Below are positions 17,278 through 24,989 of a stretch of DNA of 64,000 nucleotides, piece by piece. The translations under genes and the position numbers were made by a program. The stretch covers positions 49,999 through 113,998 of the forward strand of contig NZ_VOGO01000012.1 in the NCBI RefSeq assembly GCF_007923355.1, in the 5' to 3' direction. The DNA comes from Falsiphaeobacter marinintestinus. Lineage in GTDB: Bacteria; Pseudomonadota; Alphaproteobacteria; Rhodobacterales; Rhodobacteraceae. The notes beneath the pieces are model-generated. The model was not told the DNA's origin. It saw nothing but the letters and a program-made list of their open reading frames with translations, and made no database searches. The stretch's first letter is position 1. Each line of letters opens with the position of its first letter.

Positions 17278-18367
17278 GCGCCAACACCTCGTGGTTCAAT
17301 TCCGACCGCAACGCCTGACCGCTGGCCTTGTCAAACAAGGTGACTTTCGACGCCTCGAACCCCAGACCAACGGTTTCACCCACCGTCGCCAGCTGCGCAC
17401 TGTCCAGCCGCGCCTTCAGTTCTCCGTTCGGCGTGTCCAGCGTGACGATTTGCGTGGTGCCCAGATACTCGGTCGCCAGCACCTTGCCGCGATACCCGCC
17501 ACTGTCCGAAAACCCGATATGTTCCGGGCGCACCCCGAACACCAGCTCACCTGCCGCGCCCTGCATCTGCCGTGGCACGCCGATGGTCTGCCCGTTCAGT
17601 TCAATCGCCCCGGCGCCCTCGGCCACCTTGCCGTCAAAGCCCAGAAAATTCATTGACGGCGAGCCAATGAAATCTGCCACGAACATCGTTGCGGGCTTGT
17701 CATAGATTTCCTGCGGGGTGCCGAATTGTTCGACCACCGCATTGTTCATCACCACGATCTTGTCACCCATCTGCATGGCTTCAAGCTGATCATGGGTCAC
17801 ATAGACCGTGGTCGCGTTCATCCGGTCATGCAGCGCCCGCAGCTCTTCGGCCATGTGTTCGCGAAACTCTGCATCCAGCGCCCCCAGCGGTTCATCCATC
17901 ATGAACGCCTTGGGATCACGCACAATCGCGCGGCCCAGCGCCACGCGCTGACGATCCCCGCCCGACAGGCCCCCGACAGGCCGGTTCAGGATATCCTCGA
18001 TCCCCAGAATACCGGCAACTTCGGCGACCTTGGACTTGACCTGCGCCCTCGGCATCCCTTGCGATACCAAGGGATAGCTCAGGTTCTTGCGCACATTCAG
18101 ATGCGGATACAGCGCGAACATCTGAAACACGAAAGCAATGTCACGCTGTGACGGAGGTTTCTGGCTGATCTCTTCGCCGTCCAGATAAATCTCACCCGAG
18201 GTCGGCAATTCCAGCCCGGCAATCATCCGCAACGTCGTGGTCTTGCCACACCCCGAAGGCCCAAGCAGCATGAAAAATTCGCCATCCTCGATGGTAAAGC
18301 TCGACTCCCTGACCGCAACGAAATCTCCGAATTCCTTGCGCACGTTTTTGATTTCAATCTTAGCCAT
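17270..18367 (-). CDS. ABC transporter ATP-binding protein, first subunit (GlpS-like)
   Basis: This 365-residue CUT1-type ATPase has Walker A GPSGCGKTTT (residues 34-43), Q-loop QMFALYPHLNV, signature LSGGDRQRVALGRAI, Walker B FMMDEPLGALDA, H-loop VYVTHDQ, and a C-terminal TOBE domain (FGVRPEHIGF). It overlaps the VOC gene upstream and the second ATPase gene downstream by 8 bp each. It energises sugar, polyol or glycerol uptake together with the partner ATPase and two permeases. The substrate cannot be inferred from the ATPase. Confidence 0.93.
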   Translation of the reverse strand: MAKIEIKNVRKEFGDFVAVRESSFTIEDGEFFMLLGPSGCGKTTTLRMIAGLELPTSGEIYLDGEEISQKPPSQRDIAFVFQMFALYPHLNVRKNLSYPLVSQGMPRAQVKSKVAEVAGILGIEDILNRPVGGLSGGDRQRVALGRAIVRDPKAFMMDEPLGALDAEFREHMAEELRALHDRMNATTVYVTHDQLEAMQMGDKIVVMNNAVVEQFGTPQEIYDKPATMFVADFIGSPSMNFLGFDGKVAEGAGAIELNGQTIGVPRQMQGAAGELVFGVRPEHIGFSDSGGYRGKVLATEYLGTTQIVTLDTPNGELKARLDSAQLATVGETVGLGFEASKVTLFDKASGQALRSELNHEVLAHG

Positions 18368-18728
18368 CTAGGAATTGCCCAATACGCAGAAGGTTGCCAT
18401 TACAATCGATCACAACTGCCTCGCGCATGCCCCAATCCTTGTCTTCAGCCGGACGAAAGCACGGCCGGCCCGTGACGGGTAAGCCAGCTTGGCTGGCCGC
18501 ATCACTAAAGCTGTCCACATCGGACGAGCGGATATAGGCGCCATGATCGCAAGTCGCCGGATCATGGTCCTTATGCCCGAAAAAGTGAATTTCGACCTTA
18601 TCGCGCACAAGGATCAGATACTGTTGTTCGTCCCAGCGCCCGGTCTCGCGGAACCCAAGCCGCGCATAGAATGCGACTGTTTCATCAAAATCCCTGGCCG
18701 GTAGAATGGCAGCTGTTGTTTCCAGCAT
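18360..18728 (-). CDS. VOC-superfamily (glyoxalase/bleomycin-resistance-like) protein
   Basis: This 122-residue protein has the paired beta-alpha-beta-beta-beta fold of vicinal-oxygen-chelate proteins: the N-terminal LPARDFDETVAFYARLGF, then VEIHFFGHKD, and VIDCNGNLLRIGQF at the C-terminus. It resembles bleomycin-binding-protein-like members. It is wedged between the DUF2160 gene (4-bp gap) and the first ATPase gene (8-bp overlap), so it is translated with the transporter. The family's roles run from antibiotic binding to sugar-adduct detoxification and ring-opening, so no specific function is claimed. Confidence 0.8.
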   Translation of the reverse strand: MLETTAAILPARDFDETVAFYARLGFRETGRWDEQQYLILVRDKVEIHFFGHKDHDPATCDHGAYIRSSDVDSFSDAASQAGLPVTGRPCFRPAEDKDWGMREAVVIDCNGNLLRIGQFLDG

Positions 18729-18732
18729 CCCG

Positions 18733-18921
18733 CTATTCCTTGAAGTGCGAGACGACGATAAACATCACCGTCCCAATCAGAGTTGTGATGAACGAATAGG
18801 TGAACCCCCACAGCACGAAGGGTTGCATCAGCATGAACACCCCAAGGCCGATCAGGATGGTTGCGACCATCTCCCATGGGCCACGGCGCAGTTGCAGAAG
18901 TCCGGTGAAGAAGTTGCTCAT
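18733..18921 (-). CDS. DUF2160-type small membrane protein of GlpSTPQ-like transporters
   Basis: This 62-residue protein has two predicted membrane segments: about 15-37 (WEMVATILIGLGVFMLMQPF) and 40-58. Small DUF2160-family proteins are found with rhizobial glycerol-type ABC transporters between the permease and ATPase or binding-protein genes, as here. It overlaps the permease gene by 4 bp. Its role is unknown; an accessory subunit or stabiliser of the permease complex is the usual guess. Confidence 0.8.
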   Translation of the reverse strand: MSNFFTGLLQLRRGPWEMVATILIGLGVFMLMQPFVLWGFTYSFITTLIGTVMFIVVSHFKE

Positions 18922-19856
18922 TTGCGCACCGCTCCGAATGTGATCCCGCGCAACAGGTGTTTACGCAGCAGGATTGTGAAGACCATGACCGGCAGCAAAA
19001 AGATCGTCGCCCCCGCCGCAACCGCAGGCCAGTCAAGCCCGCCGACGCCAATGATGGTCGGGATGAACGGCGGCGCGGTCTGCGCCGTGCCGGATGTCAG
19101 CAACACTGCAAAGGCGTATTCGTTCCAGGCAAAGATCAGACAGAAGATCGCGGTCGATGCGATGCCCGTCGCCGCCTGCGGCAGCACTACTTTGTAAAAC
19201 GCCTGAAACCTTGTGTAGCCATCAATCAACGCCGCCTCTTCATATTCGCGCGGGATCTCGTCGATGAACCCTTTCAGCAGCCACACCGCCAGCGAGATAT
19301 TGACCGCCGTGTACAGCAGGATCATCCCAAGATGCGTATCGCTTAGGCCAAGGGTCCGGTACATCAGGAAAATAGGGATCGCGACCGCAATCGGCGGCAT
19401 CATCCGCGTACTCAGTATAAAGAACAGCAGATCGTCCGCCAGCGGGATCTTGAACCGCGAGAACGCATAGGCCGCCAATGTCCCCAGCACGATACTCAGA
19501 AACGTCGACCCAAAGCCGATGATAACCGAATTCATGAACCGCTCGCCAAATTTCGACGGGCCAGCGATGACCATATCGTATTCGCGCACGATCTCTTCGT
19601 ACCAGGTCTCGGGCGGGTTCGCCTCAAGGTACTCTTCGGTCTGCCGCGTGCGGGTCGTGAACAGGTTGACGTATCCCTCAAGCGTCGGCTCAAACACCAC
19701 CTTGGGCGGATAAGAAATCGCATCCGAGGGCGACTTGAACCCGGTCAGCATGATCCATGCAAGCGGCATCATGGTGATCAACGCATAGACGATGACCAGC
19801 GTGCCAGCGAACCACTTGGACCGGTCTGACGGCTCTGTGACTGAGAAACTGCTCAT
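18918..19856 (-). CDS. ABC transporter permease (carbohydrate/polyol, second subunit)
   Basis: This 312-residue permease of the MalG/UgpE type has six predicted membrane segments and the cytoplasmic EAA loop EYEEAALIDGYTRFQAF near residue 220, which docks to the ATPase. An unusually long periplasmic loop (about 45-120) follows the first membrane segment. It overlaps both the upstream permease gene and the downstream DUF2160 gene by 4 bp. It should form the membrane channel with the partner permease. Confidence 0.93.
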   Translation of the reverse strand: MSSFSVTEPSDRSKWFAGTLVIVYALITMMPLAWIMLTGFKSPSDAISYPPKVVFEPTLEGYVNLFTTRTRQTEEYLEANPPETWYEEIVREYDMVIAGPSKFGERFMNSVIIGFGSTFLSIVLGTLAAYAFSRFKIPLADDLLFFILSTRMMPPIAVAIPIFLMYRTLGLSDTHLGMILLYTAVNISLAVWLLKGFIDEIPREYEEAALIDGYTRFQAFYKVVLPQAATGIASTAIFCLIFAWNEYAFAVLLTSGTAQTAPPFIPTIIGVGGLDWPAVAAGATIFLLPVMVFTILLRKHLLRGITFGAVRK

Positions 19857-20800
19857 CTTTCCTTAACCTTATTCAGGGCTTTGACATAGATCGAGGCAAG
19901 GCCGAACACCGTCACGAACAGGATGATCGCATAGGCTGAGGCATAGCCGGTGCGCCACTTCTCAAACGCCTCGCGTTTCAGGTTGATCGAGGTGAGTTCC
20001 GTCGTGGAGCCAGGCCCGCCGCCGGTCAGCTGCACCACCAGATCGAACATCTTGAAGTTCTCGATCCCGCGGAACAGCACCGCCAGCATCAAAAACGGCA
20101 GCACCATCGGGATGGTGATCGTAAAAAACTGGCGCAGCTTCGACGCGCGGTCCACTTCGGCCGCTTCATAGATATAATCCGGGATCGACCGCAGCCCCGC
20201 CAGACAGATCAGCATCACAAACGGCGTCCACATCCAGGTGTCCACAATCACAATCGACCATGGCGCCAGTTGCACACTGCCCAGCATCTCGAAACTGGAC
20301 GGATCCTTGCCCGTGAAGAACGCGACGACATAGTTAAACAGGCCGATTTGCGGCTGATACAGGAACTTCCAAAAGTTCCCGACCACCGCCGGCGACAGCA
20401 TCATTGGCAGAACGATGATCGTCGTCCAAAGATCGTTGCCCTTGAATTTCTTGTTAATCAGATAGGCCAGCGTGAACCCGATCAGCACCTGAAAGAAGAT
20501 CGTCCAGAACAGAAAATGCGCCGTGGCCTGCATGTTCAGCCAGATGTCGCTGTCCGTCAGGATCCGTTCGTAATTGCGAAACCCGATGTTCTTGACCTCG
20601 CGCCCGATGCGGTTGGCCTTGAAGTTCGTGAAGGACAGTTTGATCGTCCAGATCAGCGGAAAGATGTTGATCGCCAACAGCAGGAAGATCGTCGGGCCAA
20701 CAAAGATCCACGCAATGGCGCGGTCGCTCAGGCCTTTGATCTTGCGCGCCACACGGGGTGGCGTGGCTGTTGCAGCACGGTCGACAGGAGTGTCGGACAT
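19853..20800 (-). CDS. ABC transporter permease (carbohydrate/polyol, first subunit)
   Basis: This 315-residue permease of the MalF/UgpA type has six predicted membrane segments starting near residue 30 (WIFVGPTIFLLLAINIF) and the EAA loop YEAAEVDRASKLRQFF near 215. It is separated from the binding-protein gene by 108 bp that hold a perfect hairpin, and overlaps the next permease gene by 4 bp. Together they form the inner-membrane channel for the substrate delivered by the binding protein. Confidence 0.93.
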   Translation of the reverse strand: MSDTPVDRAATATPPRVARKIKGLSDRAIAWIFVGPTIFLLLAINIFPLIWTIKLSFTNFKANRIGREVKNIGFRNYERILTDSDIWLNMQATAHFLFWTIFFQVLIGFTLAYLINKKFKGNDLWTTIIVLPMMLSPAVVGNFWKFLYQPQIGLFNYVVAFFTGKDPSSFEMLGSVQLAPWSIVIVDTWMWTPFVMLICLAGLRSIPDYIYEAAEVDRASKLRQFFTITIPMVLPFLMLAVLFRGIENFKMFDLVVQLTGGGPGSTTELTSINLKREAFEKWRTGYASAYAIILFVTVFGLASIYVKALNKVKER

Positions 20801-20836
20801 AGTGGTGAACCCGGTCGTGAGAGTACAGGGAAGGCA

Positions 20837-20859
20837 TGCCCCGGAAATGTTCCGGGGCA
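20837..20859 (-). terminator. Hairpin between binding-protein and permease genes
   Basis: TGCCCCGGAA (20837-20846) pairs perfectly with TTCCGGGGCA (20850-20859) across a 3-nt loop. There is no T tract, so it is more likely an RNA-stabilising or attenuating hairpin that keeps the upstream binding-protein mRNA abundant than a full terminator. Confidence 0.65.
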
Positions 20860-20908
20860 GACCGTCTTGGTCGGAAGCGGCCCCTCAGGGCCACCGACGG
20901 GAGATTGC

Positions 20909-22228
20909 TTAAAGCTTGCCTTCGTCTTCGAAGACTTCAGTCCAGTCCTCGATCAGCTTATCCAGCGCCTCTTGCGCTGTGCCCTGATCGGCGACCACAT
21001 AGTCGTGGATACGCTTTTGCATGGCCAGCAGCAGTTCGGCATATGCCGGCTCCTGCCAGAAATCCTGCACCGCGCCCATCGCCATCAGGAAGTCACCGGC
21101 AAACGGAGCACTGTCCTTAAAGTCAGGTGCATTCAGAACATCGTTGTGGGCCGAATATCCACCCAGTTCCCACCACTTTGCCTGCACATCGGGGTTCGCA
21201 AACCACTTGATGTACTCCAGCGCGGCGTCCTTCTTGTCCGAATAGGACACAACCGAAATGCCCTGACCGCCCAGCGTCGAACCAGCCTGATTTTGCGGCG
21301 GGTTGACGAAAAAATCGATCTTGTCACCACCGGTATTCGGATCAGCATAAAGCCCCGGGAAGAACGCAAACCAGTTCATCGCCATCGCGACCTGACCGGA
21401 TTTGAACGCATCGAGGCTCTCACCCATGTACGAGTTCGTGTATCCCGGAGGCGTCGCGGTCTTATAGAATTCCTTATAGAATTCCAGCGCTTCGACGGCT
21501 TCGGGCGAATTCACAGCGCCTTCCATGTCATAAGATCCCGGCGTGTTCTCGTATTTGAACCCCCACGGGTACAGCGCTGATGTCACGCCCATCGTGATCC
21601 CTTCGGATCCGCGCTCGGTAAAGATTGCGGCCCCGTAAACCTTCTTGCCGTCAATCTCGCGGCCCTGAAAGAACTGCGCGATTTCCAGCATTTCTTTCTG
21701 GGTCTTTGGTTCACCCAGTTCCCGGCCCGTCGCTTCCTTGAACGCGGCGCGGATGTCATCGCGTGCGAACCAGTCCTTGCGATAGAACCAGCCGTTCGCA
21801 TCACCCATCGCGGGCAGCGCATAATAATTCGGCGTGCCCTTGGGCCACGTCGAATAGGCATAGACCGTCGCATCAGCGAAGTCCGACATCGAAATACCTT
21901 CGGCGTCAAAGAAGTCGTTCAGCTTGACGTAATGACCATTCTCGGCGCCGCCACCGATCCACTGGCTGTCGCCAATCAGCAGGTCACACAGCTTCCCGCC
22001 CGAGTTCAACTCGTTCAGCATCCGGTCCGCAAAATTCGGCCACGGGATGAACTCAAAGCTCATGTTGTGCCCCGACTGGGCTTCAAATTCCTTGCTCAGT
22101 TCGACCAGTGCGTTGGCCGGGTCCCATGCGGCCCAGCACAGCGTCAGGTCATCGGCTTGCGCGCTGCTTGCGAATGCGGTTGCCGCCAGGCTCAAGGCAC
22201 TGACGGACGCCAATCCAAATTTCTTCAT
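20909..22228 (-). CDS. ABC transporter extracellular solute-binding protein
   Basis: This 439-residue family 1 solute-binding protein has a Sec signal peptide (residues 1-25, cleavage after SSAQA) followed by DDLTLCWAAWDPANALVELSKEFEAQ, the first lobe of a sugar-type binding protein. It is the first gene of an approximately 11-kb operon with its own permeases and ATPases, and two operator-like palindromes lie 74-120 bp upstream of its start. It should capture a sugar, polyol or glycoside in the periplasm. Many aromatic residues (AMGDANGWFYRKDW and others) suit a carbohydrate ligand. Confidence 0.93.
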   Translation of the reverse strand: MKKFGLASVSALSLAATAFASSAQADDLTLCWAAWDPANALVELSKEFEAQSGHNMSFEFIPWPNFADRMLNELNSGGKLCDLLIGDSQWIGGGAENGHYVKLNDFFDAEGISMSDFADATVYAYSTWPKGTPNYYALPAMGDANGWFYRKDWFARDDIRAAFKEATGRELGEPKTQKEMLEIAQFFQGREIDGKKVYGAAIFTERGSEGITMGVTSALYPWGFKYENTPGSYDMEGAVNSPEAVEALEFYKEFYKTATPPGYTNSYMGESLDAFKSGQVAMAMNWFAFFPGLYADPNTGGDKIDFFVNPPQNQAGSTLGGQGISVVSYSDKKDAALEYIKWFANPDVQAKWWELGGYSAHNDVLNAPDFKDSAPFAGDFLMAMGAVQDFWQEPAYAELLLAMQKRIHDYVVADQGTAQEALDKLIEDWTEVFEDEGKL

Positions 22229-22301
22229 GTGTTCCTCCCAGAATAAATCCGGCGACTCTTTGAGGCCGTCGAATCGTCAATCAGACACCTGAAACGCTAT
22301 T

Positions 22302-22348
22302 TGAGGTACGCACCTCAAGTCTAGAATTTATTTGAGGTACGCACCTCA
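22302..22348. promoter_or_regulatory. Tandem LacI-type operators upstream of the ABC operon
   Basis: The 16-bp sequence TGAGGTACGCACCTCA occurs twice, at 22302-22317 and 22333-22348, 31 bp apart (three helical turns). The arms TGAGGT/ACCTCA are perfectly symmetric and the centre is a CG step, a hallmark of LacI-family operators. It lies 74-120 bp upstream of the binding-protein start. The LacI regulator encoded at 13562-14635 is the likely binder. Confidence 0.75.
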
Positions 22349-22535
22349 TTTGAGCGTAAAAACACCTAACGCATTGAATTAAAACAATACAAACAGGCGC
22401 GCGCAGAAGGTCACCAATACTGACATGTATTTCCGGAGTTTTACGGGCCAAAATCGCAAAAATCGCAACTGAACCAAAGCGTTCAGGCAAATCCGGGCCC
22501 CTTCAGATCAGCCAAAGCCGATCTGGCGCAAAACA

Positions 22536-22561
22536 CCCGCGCCCCCGCCAAGGGGCGCGGG
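22536..22561 (-). terminator. Terminator hairpin after the RTX-type gene
   Basis: CCCGCGCCCC (22536-22545) pairs perfectly with GGGGCGCGGG (22552-22561) across 6 nt. On the minus strand it lies just after the RTX-type gene and is followed by TGTTTTG. The long GC-rich stem and short T run suit an intrinsic terminator. Confidence 0.7.
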
Positions 22562-22569
22562 ACAATCCC

Positions 22570-24666
22570 TCAAAGCGTGTCGAAATACCCGATCAGATCC
22601 GCCGCGGTGATCCCTTCAAAGGTGATCGTGCCTTCGCTCAGGGTCAGCACCGCATCGCCGTCGCCGTTCGATGTCACATCCGAAGATGTGTCCACGCTTT
22701 CGGCCAGCAACAACCGGTCCACACCCAATTCGAAATCGGTGATCACATCCGTGCCAAAGTCCGTCCCGCGGAACATAAACACATCGGCCCCGGCCCCGCC
22801 GGTCTGCACGTCATCGCCCTTGCCGCCGACCATCCGATCCTGCCCGGCCCCGCCAAACAGCGTGTCATCGTTCAGATCCCCGCGCAGCAGGTCATCGTCG
22901 TCACCGCCCTCCAACCAATCGTCACGCACACCGCCGATCAGCGTGTCGTTGCCACCCAGCCCGATCAGTGTGTCACCACCGTTATAGCCATAGATCACGT
23001 TGACATCGTCACTGCCGACAAGGGTGTTGGCCGTGTTGTCGCCCTTGATCCGGTACAGGGTCACCACATCGGATGCGTCAGACACGATGGCCTCGATCGT
23101 TCCCTGACCGTCGGTATAGGTCACCGTCACGGTCAGGGTGCTGCCGACATCGTCTTCGCCGACAATGTATCGCGCCCGGGTCTGACCGACCACATCCTCT
23201 CCATCGCGTTGCCACTGATAGCTGAAGTCACCCAAGCCATCCAGATCGGCAATCGACGATGTGTCCACCGTCAACGGTACGCCCGTCCCCGCGTTCCCGA
23301 CGAGGATCGGATCGCCGGTCGAAACTGCGTTCACCGAGAAAACCTGCCCGAACACCCCTTGATCGTCGCCATCCTGATGTTCGCTTTCCCAGGTGACAAC
23401 GAAATCACCATTCTCCAGCGTCTCAATCACCGGATCAAACTGGCGATAATCAACCGTGGTGTTAACCAGCATTTCGTCGCCAACCTTTGTGCCATCGGCG
23501 TCAAAGGCCTGCATGTAGATGCCATAGTCATAGCCGTCTTCGTCATACGTCGAAGACCACGTCACAATGAACCCACCATTGTCCAACGCAGCAACGCTCT
23601 GGCCGGTCTGCGATCCTTCGGTCTGTGCATTCACAGCGATCTCGCCCCCCACGGGCGATCCCGATGCGTCAAAGACCTGGGCGTGAATATCGCCACTGCC
23701 ATCATCCGTCGAAAGCCAGGTCGCCACGAACCCACCATCAACCAATGCTGCAACATCAAACAGATACTGCAAGCTCTCGACAGTCGTATTGACTTGCATT
23801 TCGGGTGTCGTCGGCGTGCCTGCACTGTCAAAGACCCGTGTATGAACGCTCGTACTGCTTCCGTCCCTTCCGTAGGTGATCCAGGTGACGGTATAGCCCC
23901 CACCGGTTAATGCCGTCACAACAGGTTCCGACGGACGGTAGTCACCATCCTGTGTGACCTGCGCATTGACCGACAACGGCGTGCCATCGGCACTGAAGGT
24001 CACAGATCGGATCCCGGCGTTATAGGTCTCCCACGCGACGACATATCCGCCATCCGTCAGGGTCGCGGCACTTGTGGCGCCTTGAAACAGCCCTGCATTC
24101 AACTCCACAATATACTCTTCGCCAACTGGCACACCATCCGCATCAAACGTCTGGACCATCGTGCGGTCTTCTTTCGCACTCCACGCCGCCAGAAACCCGC
24201 CGCCCGGCAGCGCTGTCAGCGACATGTCATTTGTGAACGCCAACCTGTCGCCCGGATCATTTGCGACAAATTCGCCCGTGACCGGCGTTCCATCCGCCGC
24301 ATAAACACGCAACGAAACATCATAATAATCCGGCGTGCTGGGGCTGCCGTCGTTCAACGACGTATCGTACCAGCCAACCACAAAACCGCCCCCTTCCAAG
24401 GCGATCACACGGGGATCATACTGATAACCTGTTGTCGTTTCGTTAACGGCGATTTCCGCCCCGATAGCCGCTCCGGTTGCGTCGTACACCTGCGCAATCA
24501 CGCCAAGGTTTTCGCCGTCCTGACCTTCGGATTCCCAGCTGACGACAAAGCCACCGCCGACCAAAGCCGTCACAACCTGATCAAACTGGTCGTCCGGAGT
24601 GTAGGTGTTGATCTGAAATTCACCGCCAATGGCGATGGTGGTTTGAGATGATGTTCTTGTTGGCAT
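22570..24666 (-). CDS. RTX-type calcium-binding repeat protein, probably type I secreted
   Basis: This 698-residue acidic protein has about eight repeats of 47-58 residues (roughly 10-450), each built on a GGFVVTW-like strand and an FDADGTPVG-like turn. An Ig-like segment follows (about 470-545, SYQWQRDG). Next come glycine/aspartate nonapeptides GGxGxDxL (about 565-640), which bind Ca2+ as a beta-roll. The C-terminal tail ends in LIGYFDTL, the usual form of a type I secretion signal. There is no Sec signal peptide. No ABC/MFP secretion genes are in the window, so export would need a system elsewhere. Large surface or biofilm proteins of this kind are common in marine alphaproteobacteria; the exact role is unknown. 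Confidence 0.85.
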   Translation of the reverse strand: MPTRTSSQTTIAIGGEFQINTYTPDDQFDQVVTALVGGGFVVSWESEGQDGENLGVIAQVYDATGAAIGAEIAVNETTTGYQYDPRVIALEGGGFVVGWYDTSLNDGSPSTPDYYDVSLRVYAADGTPVTGEFVANDPGDRLAFTNDMSLTALPGGGFLAAWSAKEDRTMVQTFDADGVPVGEEYIVELNAGLFQGATSAATLTDGGYVVAWETYNAGIRSVTFSADGTPLSVNAQVTQDGDYRPSEPVVTALTGGGYTVTWITYGRDGSSTSVHTRVFDSAGTPTTPEMQVNTTVESLQYLFDVAALVDGGFVATWLSTDDGSGDIHAQVFDASGSPVGGEIAVNAQTEGSQTGQSVAALDNGGFIVTWSSTYDEDGYDYGIYMQAFDADGTKVGDEMLVNTTVDYRQFDPVIETLENGDFVVTWESEHQDGDDQGVFGQVFSVNAVSTGDPILVGNAGTGVPLTVDTSSIADLDGLGDFSYQWQRDGEDVVGQTRARYIVGEDDVGSTLTVTVTYTDGQGTIEAIVSDASDVVTLYRIKGDNTANTLVGSDDVNVIYGYNGGDTLIGLGGNDTLIGGVRDDWLEGGDDDDLLRGDLNDDTLFGGAGQDRMVGGKGDDVQTGGAGADVFMFRGTDFGTDVITDFELGVDRLLLAESVDTSSDVTSNGDGDAVLTLSEGTITFEGITAADLIGYFDTL

Positions 24667-24989
24667 AATGGACCTGTTTTGAGTTATTTCTCATTGATCG
24701 AACACAACCACAAAAATGATTACCACCGGCCGACCCGTTTGCCCGGATCAAGGTTCAAACTGGGCAGTCTGCAAAGTTGACTCGCAAATGAGCTTTTTGC
24801 CCGTGCAACAATTTATGACCGAAGGATCAAAGCGTCGTCCAGAGTCGAAATCGAAGGGCCGAAACAGATGACGCAACGGCACAATTTGCATGACCTGACG
24901 TCAGCCTCAGGGGGTCAACAAGGCATCGAGGTACCCGATGAGCCGATATTCAGGTGTGTACAAAACGGACAATCGTCCAGAAGCAGGCG
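24667..24989. other. Intergenic region between RTX-type gene and M20 deacylase gene
   Basis: This 323-bp spacer has no convincing gene. On the minus strand near 24950-24908 it reads RLIGYLDALLTP followed by a stop, close to the LIGYFDTL tail of the RTX-type protein. It may be a remnant of a second RTX C-terminus, but the match is short. The part next to 24666 holds the RTX gene promoter; no clear -35/-10 pair was assigned. Confidence 0.35.

Noticed and set aside
20270..21580. 436-codon plus-strand frame opposite the permease and binding-protein genes
   Set aside because: It is a shadow frame crossing a gene boundary, with no ribosome-binding site or known domain.
9678..22228. Sulfoquinovose (sulfo-SMO or sulfo-ED) pathway, suggested by sulfatases near a sugar transporter
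   Set aside because: No sulfoquinovosidase, flavin-dependent sulfoquinovose monooxygenase or sulfo-sugar lyase is present, and the sulfatases belong to a separate regulatory unit.
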